Below, piece after piece: positions 5,357-6,708 of a stretch of 6,708 nt of DNA. The stretch comes from Rhodobacteraceae bacterium UBA3087 (GTDB lineage Bacteria; Pseudomonadota; Alphaproteobacteria; Rhodobacterales; Rhodobacteraceae). The stretch lies in assembly GCA_002367285.1 (NCBI GenBank), contig DFBF01000165.1, positions 1 through 6,708 of the forward strand, in the 5' to 3' direction. The notes beneath the pieces are model-generated. The model ran no database searches. It saw nothing but the letters and a program-made list of their open reading frames with translations, and was not told the DNA's origin. Within the stretch, counting starts at the first letter, position 1, and every line of letters begins with the position of its first letter. Both the position numbers and the translations under genes were made by a program.

Positions 5357-5677
5357 ATGAAACAGCACATGCTTGCTTTGGGACTTGGAATTGGTGCGAT
5401 CCTGATCACGGCGGGGCAGGGGTTTGCCCAGTCGCAAAACTGTGCCGAACGCGCTGCGGTCCTGGACCGTCTGGCCAACAACTATGGTGAAACGCGTCAG
5501 TCGATCGGGTTGGCGGCGAACAACCAGGTGGTCGAGGTGTTCGCGAGCCAGGAAACCGGCACCTGGACGATCACAGTCACCTTGCCGTCGGGGCTGACCT
5601 GCCTTGTGGCCGCCGGACAGGCGTTTGAGACTGTGGATGAGGCGCTGACCCCGGCCATGCTGGGGGACCCGGTCTGA
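5357..5677 (+). CDS. Small secreted protein of unknown function
   Basis: A 106-residue protein that I do not recognise beyond resembling hypothetical proteins common in Rhodobacteraceae. It has a signal peptide (Lys2, hydrophobic core 5-19) with likely cleavage after GFA at residue 24, leaving a mature domain of about 80 residues. Cys29 and Cys82 are the only cysteines and could form one disulfide. Between them lie a predicted helix (29-42), then VVEVFAS and GTWTITVTLP, which look like beta strands, followed by GLTCLVAAGQAFE. The ATG at 5357 has a modest GGGAAG ribosome-binding site. An in-frame ATG four codons later would weaken the signal peptide's charged end. It is monocistronic and convergent with the permease gene, 30 bp apart. 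Codon use and the signal peptide support a real gene. Confidence 0.82.
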   Translation: MKQHMLALGLGIGAILITAGQGFAQSQNCAERAAVLDRLANNYGETRQSIGLAANNQVVEVFASQETGTWTITVTLPSGLTCLVAAGQAFETVDEALTPAMLGDPV

Positions 5678-5707
5678 GGCCGCCGCCGTCCTTGAACGAT
5701 TTCAGGG

Positions 5708-6466
5708 TCAGGTCAGCGCGTCAAAGATCAGTTTGATCCCGGTCACGGTCAGCAACACATAGGTCAGCGCGAAATAGGTGCGATCGGAAAACATCCGATG
5801 CGCCCAGACGCCCAGCCAGACACCAAAAACGGCGAAGGGGATCAGGAATAGATCCGCTTTCGCCGTTTGCCATGTGAAAATGCCCAGAAATGCATAGGGC
5901 ATGAATTTAAAGAGGTTGATGGCCCAAAAGGTGACCACAGTGGTGGCCTGATAGGTGGTTTTGTCCAACCCGCGCGACAGCAGGAAAACGGCGGCAGGGG
6001 GGCCACCCGCGTGGCTGATGAAACTGGTCAGCCCGGCGACCGCCCCGGCCACGCGCCCGCCTGTGCGTGACATACGCCGCCCAGACGGGCGATACAGCTG
6101 TAGTTTGATCGCGCCCTGAAAGGCGACAAAACCCAGGGCAACCAGCCCGATCAGCACGCGAAACACATCGGGGTTCACGGCACGATAAACCAGCGCGCCC
6201 AGGATCACGCCCGGGATTGACCCCAGCACCAGCGCCCAGGCCGACGGGCCATCCCATTTCTTCCAATACGGTTTCAGCGCGGTCACATCCATCAGCATGA
6301 GCAGGGGCAACATCAGCCCGACCGCCGCACCCGGTTCCAGAATCAGCGCCAGCAATGGCGTTGCCGCAAAGGCTGCACCAGAGCCGAACCCGCCCTTTGA
6401 AACCCCCGCAAAGATCACCGCCGGGATCGCAAACAGAAAGAATGTCAGGTCCAGAACCTCGGGCAT
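5708..6466 (-). CDS. TauE/SafE-family membrane permease (putative anion/sulfite exporter type)
   Basis: A 252-residue polytopic inner membrane protein of the TauE/SafE (DUF81) family. Its members move sulfite, sulfoacetate and other organic anions; the substrate here is unknown. The N-terminal repeat has FAGVSKGGFGSGAAF (19-33) and the C-terminal repeat AGLTSFISHAGGPPAAV (144-160). These are the paired glycine-rich motifs diagnostic of the family, separated by a polar linker rich in Arg and Lys (126-138). About eight hydrophobic segments can be traced. The start at 6466 is preferred because GAGGG lies 4 bp upstream and the protein then begins directly with the first membrane segment. An in-frame ATG at 6529 adds 21 polar residues. 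The gene stands alone, divergent from mdh and convergent with the small secreted protein gene. No sulfur or taurine genes are nearby. Confidence 0.9.
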   Translation of the reverse strand: MPEVLDLTFFLFAIPAVIFAGVSKGGFGSGAAFAATPLLALILEPGAAVGLMLPLLMLMDVTALKPYWKKWDGPSAWALVLGSIPGVILGALVYRAVNPDVFRVLIGLVALGFVAFQGAIKLQLYRPSGRRMSRTGGRVAGAVAGLTSFISHAGGPPAAVFLLSRGLDKTTYQATTVVTFWAINLFKFMPYAFLGIFTWQTAKADLFLIPFAVFGVWLGVWAHRMFSDRTYFALTYVLLTVTGIKLIFDALT

Positions 6467-6622
6467 ATTTCCCTCAAATCGTCGCGTTTCTTGCGCTTTA
6501 GCGCTATCGCCCAATAGGCACGGATACAAGGTCAGGTTAACGCCGCAGTGCAGCGCCCTTGCTTATAAGACCCATTCGGACTAGGCGTTCTGGCGAAATT
6601 CAACTGATCGGAGATCGAACTC
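6467..6622. promoter_or_regulatory. Divergent promoter region between the TauE/SafE gene and mdh
   Basis: A 156-bp region that must carry the promoters of both divergent genes. On the mdh strand TATAAG at 6564-6569 is a plausible -10 box, but no good -35 lies 16-18 bp before it, suggesting activator dependence. GGAG at 6610-6613 is the mdh ribosome-binding site. The palindrome TAGCGCTA (6499-6506) lies about 60 bp upstream of the possible -10, a distance compatible with an activator site. The TGTGATCACA element of sdhC is absent here. Confidence 0.45.
6497..6508. promoter_or_regulatory. GCGC-centred palindrome upstream of mdh, possible LacI-family (CceR-like) operator
   Basis: TTTAGCGCTATC contains the perfect 8-bp palindrome TAGCGCTA at 6499-6506 with partly symmetric flanks. 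The central CG step and length fit a LacI-family operator. CceR, a LacI-family regulator of R. sphaeroides, activates TCA-cycle genes and is inhibited by 6-phosphogluconate. Assigning this site to a CceR orthologue is inference, because the consensus was not checked. Confidence 0.35.
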
Positions 6623-6708
6623 ATGGCCAGACCCAAAATCGCCCTAATCGGCAGCGGCATGATCGGCGGCACCCTTGCACACCTCGCAGCACTGAAAGAA
6701 CTGGGCGA
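6623..6708 (+). CDS. mdh: Malate dehydrogenase, N-terminal 28 residues (truncated by window edge)
   Basis: NAD-dependent malate dehydrogenase of the lactate-dehydrogenase-like type used by alphaproteobacteria, converting malate to oxaloacetate in the cytoplasm. The visible start MARPKIALIGSGMIGGTLAHLAALKELG is the first beta strand and the Rossmann GSGMIG motif (residues 10-15) of this family. A GGAG ribosome-binding site lies 9 bp before the ATG. In Rhodobacteraceae mdh usually heads the mdh-sucCD-sucAB operon, which would lie outside the window to the right. Only 28 codons are present, so the call rests on this diagnostic N-terminus and the TCA-cycle context. Confidence 0.9.
   Translation, partial: MARPKIALIGSGMIGGTLAHLAALKELG

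Noticed and set aside
5086..5490. A 134-codon plus-strand open frame in the mcl2 intergenic region
   Set aside because: It overlaps the small secreted protein gene in another frame, has no convincing ribosome-binding site and has shadow-like Arg/Pro/Gly-rich composition.
5690..5706. Imperfect hairpin between the convergent genes as a bidirectional terminator
   Set aside because: The stem CCTTGAA/TTTCAGG has a mismatch and a wobble, and there is no T-tract on either side, so a terminator cannot be supported.
5708..6529. Longer TauE/SafE gene starting at the ATG at 6529
   Set aside because: It adds 21 polar residues and would run through the GCGC palindrome region. GAGGG precedes the ATG at 6466, where the first membrane segment begins.

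Overview
The window is chromosomal DNA from an alphaproteobacterium of the Rhodobacteraceae (Roseobacter/Rhodobacter group). The evidence is the high GC content, the sdhC-sdhD-sdhA gene order, and a neighbourhood of mesaconyl-CoA hydratase, malyl-CoA thioesterase, NnrU and DUF1737 genes next to sdh and mdh. I recall a very similar arrangement from Rhodobacter sphaeroides, but I could not run a search to confirm it. There are no tRNA or rRNA genes, insertion sequences, CRISPR arrays or phage genes.

Layout. Most genes lie on the minus strand, so they read from right to left. From 5037 down to 1532 runs a tight five-gene cluster: mcl2 (malyl-CoA thioesterase), an NnrU-family membrane protein, a DUF1737 small protein, mch (mesaconyl-CoA hydratase) and an exported DUF4344 putative metallopeptidase. 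The junctions are 1 bp, a 4-nt ATGA overlap, a 1-nt TAATG overlap and 6 bp. After a 237-bp regulatory gap comes the succinate dehydrogenase operon, sdhC (1294-911), sdhD (900-523) and sdhA (510 to the window edge, truncated). To the right of mcl2 is a 319-bp intergenic region, then a plus-strand gene for a small secreted protein of unknown function (5357-5677). A convergent TauE/SafE-type permease follows (6466-5708), and then the first 28 codons of mdh, running off the right edge.

How the genes work together. In the ethylmalonyl-CoA pathway, Mch makes beta-methylmalyl-CoA. This is cleaved (by Mcl1, encoded elsewhere) to glyoxylate and propionyl-CoA. Glyoxylate plus acetyl-CoA gives malyl-CoA, which Mcl2 hydrolyses to malate. 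Malate is the substrate of MDH, and propionyl-CoA enters the TCA cycle as succinyl-CoA and then succinate, the substrate of SDH. The window is therefore a junction between acetyl-CoA assimilation and the TCA cycle. The NnrU, DUF1737 and DUF4344 proteins are interleaved with these enzymes and have no established role there.

The clearest unexplained signal is upstream of sdhC: two identical, perfectly palindromic TGTGATCACA sites spaced exactly 21 bp apart, which looks like a dimer-of-dimers operator. Related but weaker dyads occur upstream of mcl2, and GCGC-centred near-palindromes occur upstream of sdhC, mcl2 and mdh. I see no clearly novel defence, mobile or biosynthetic system. The interest here lies in regulation and in the unexplained passenger genes.
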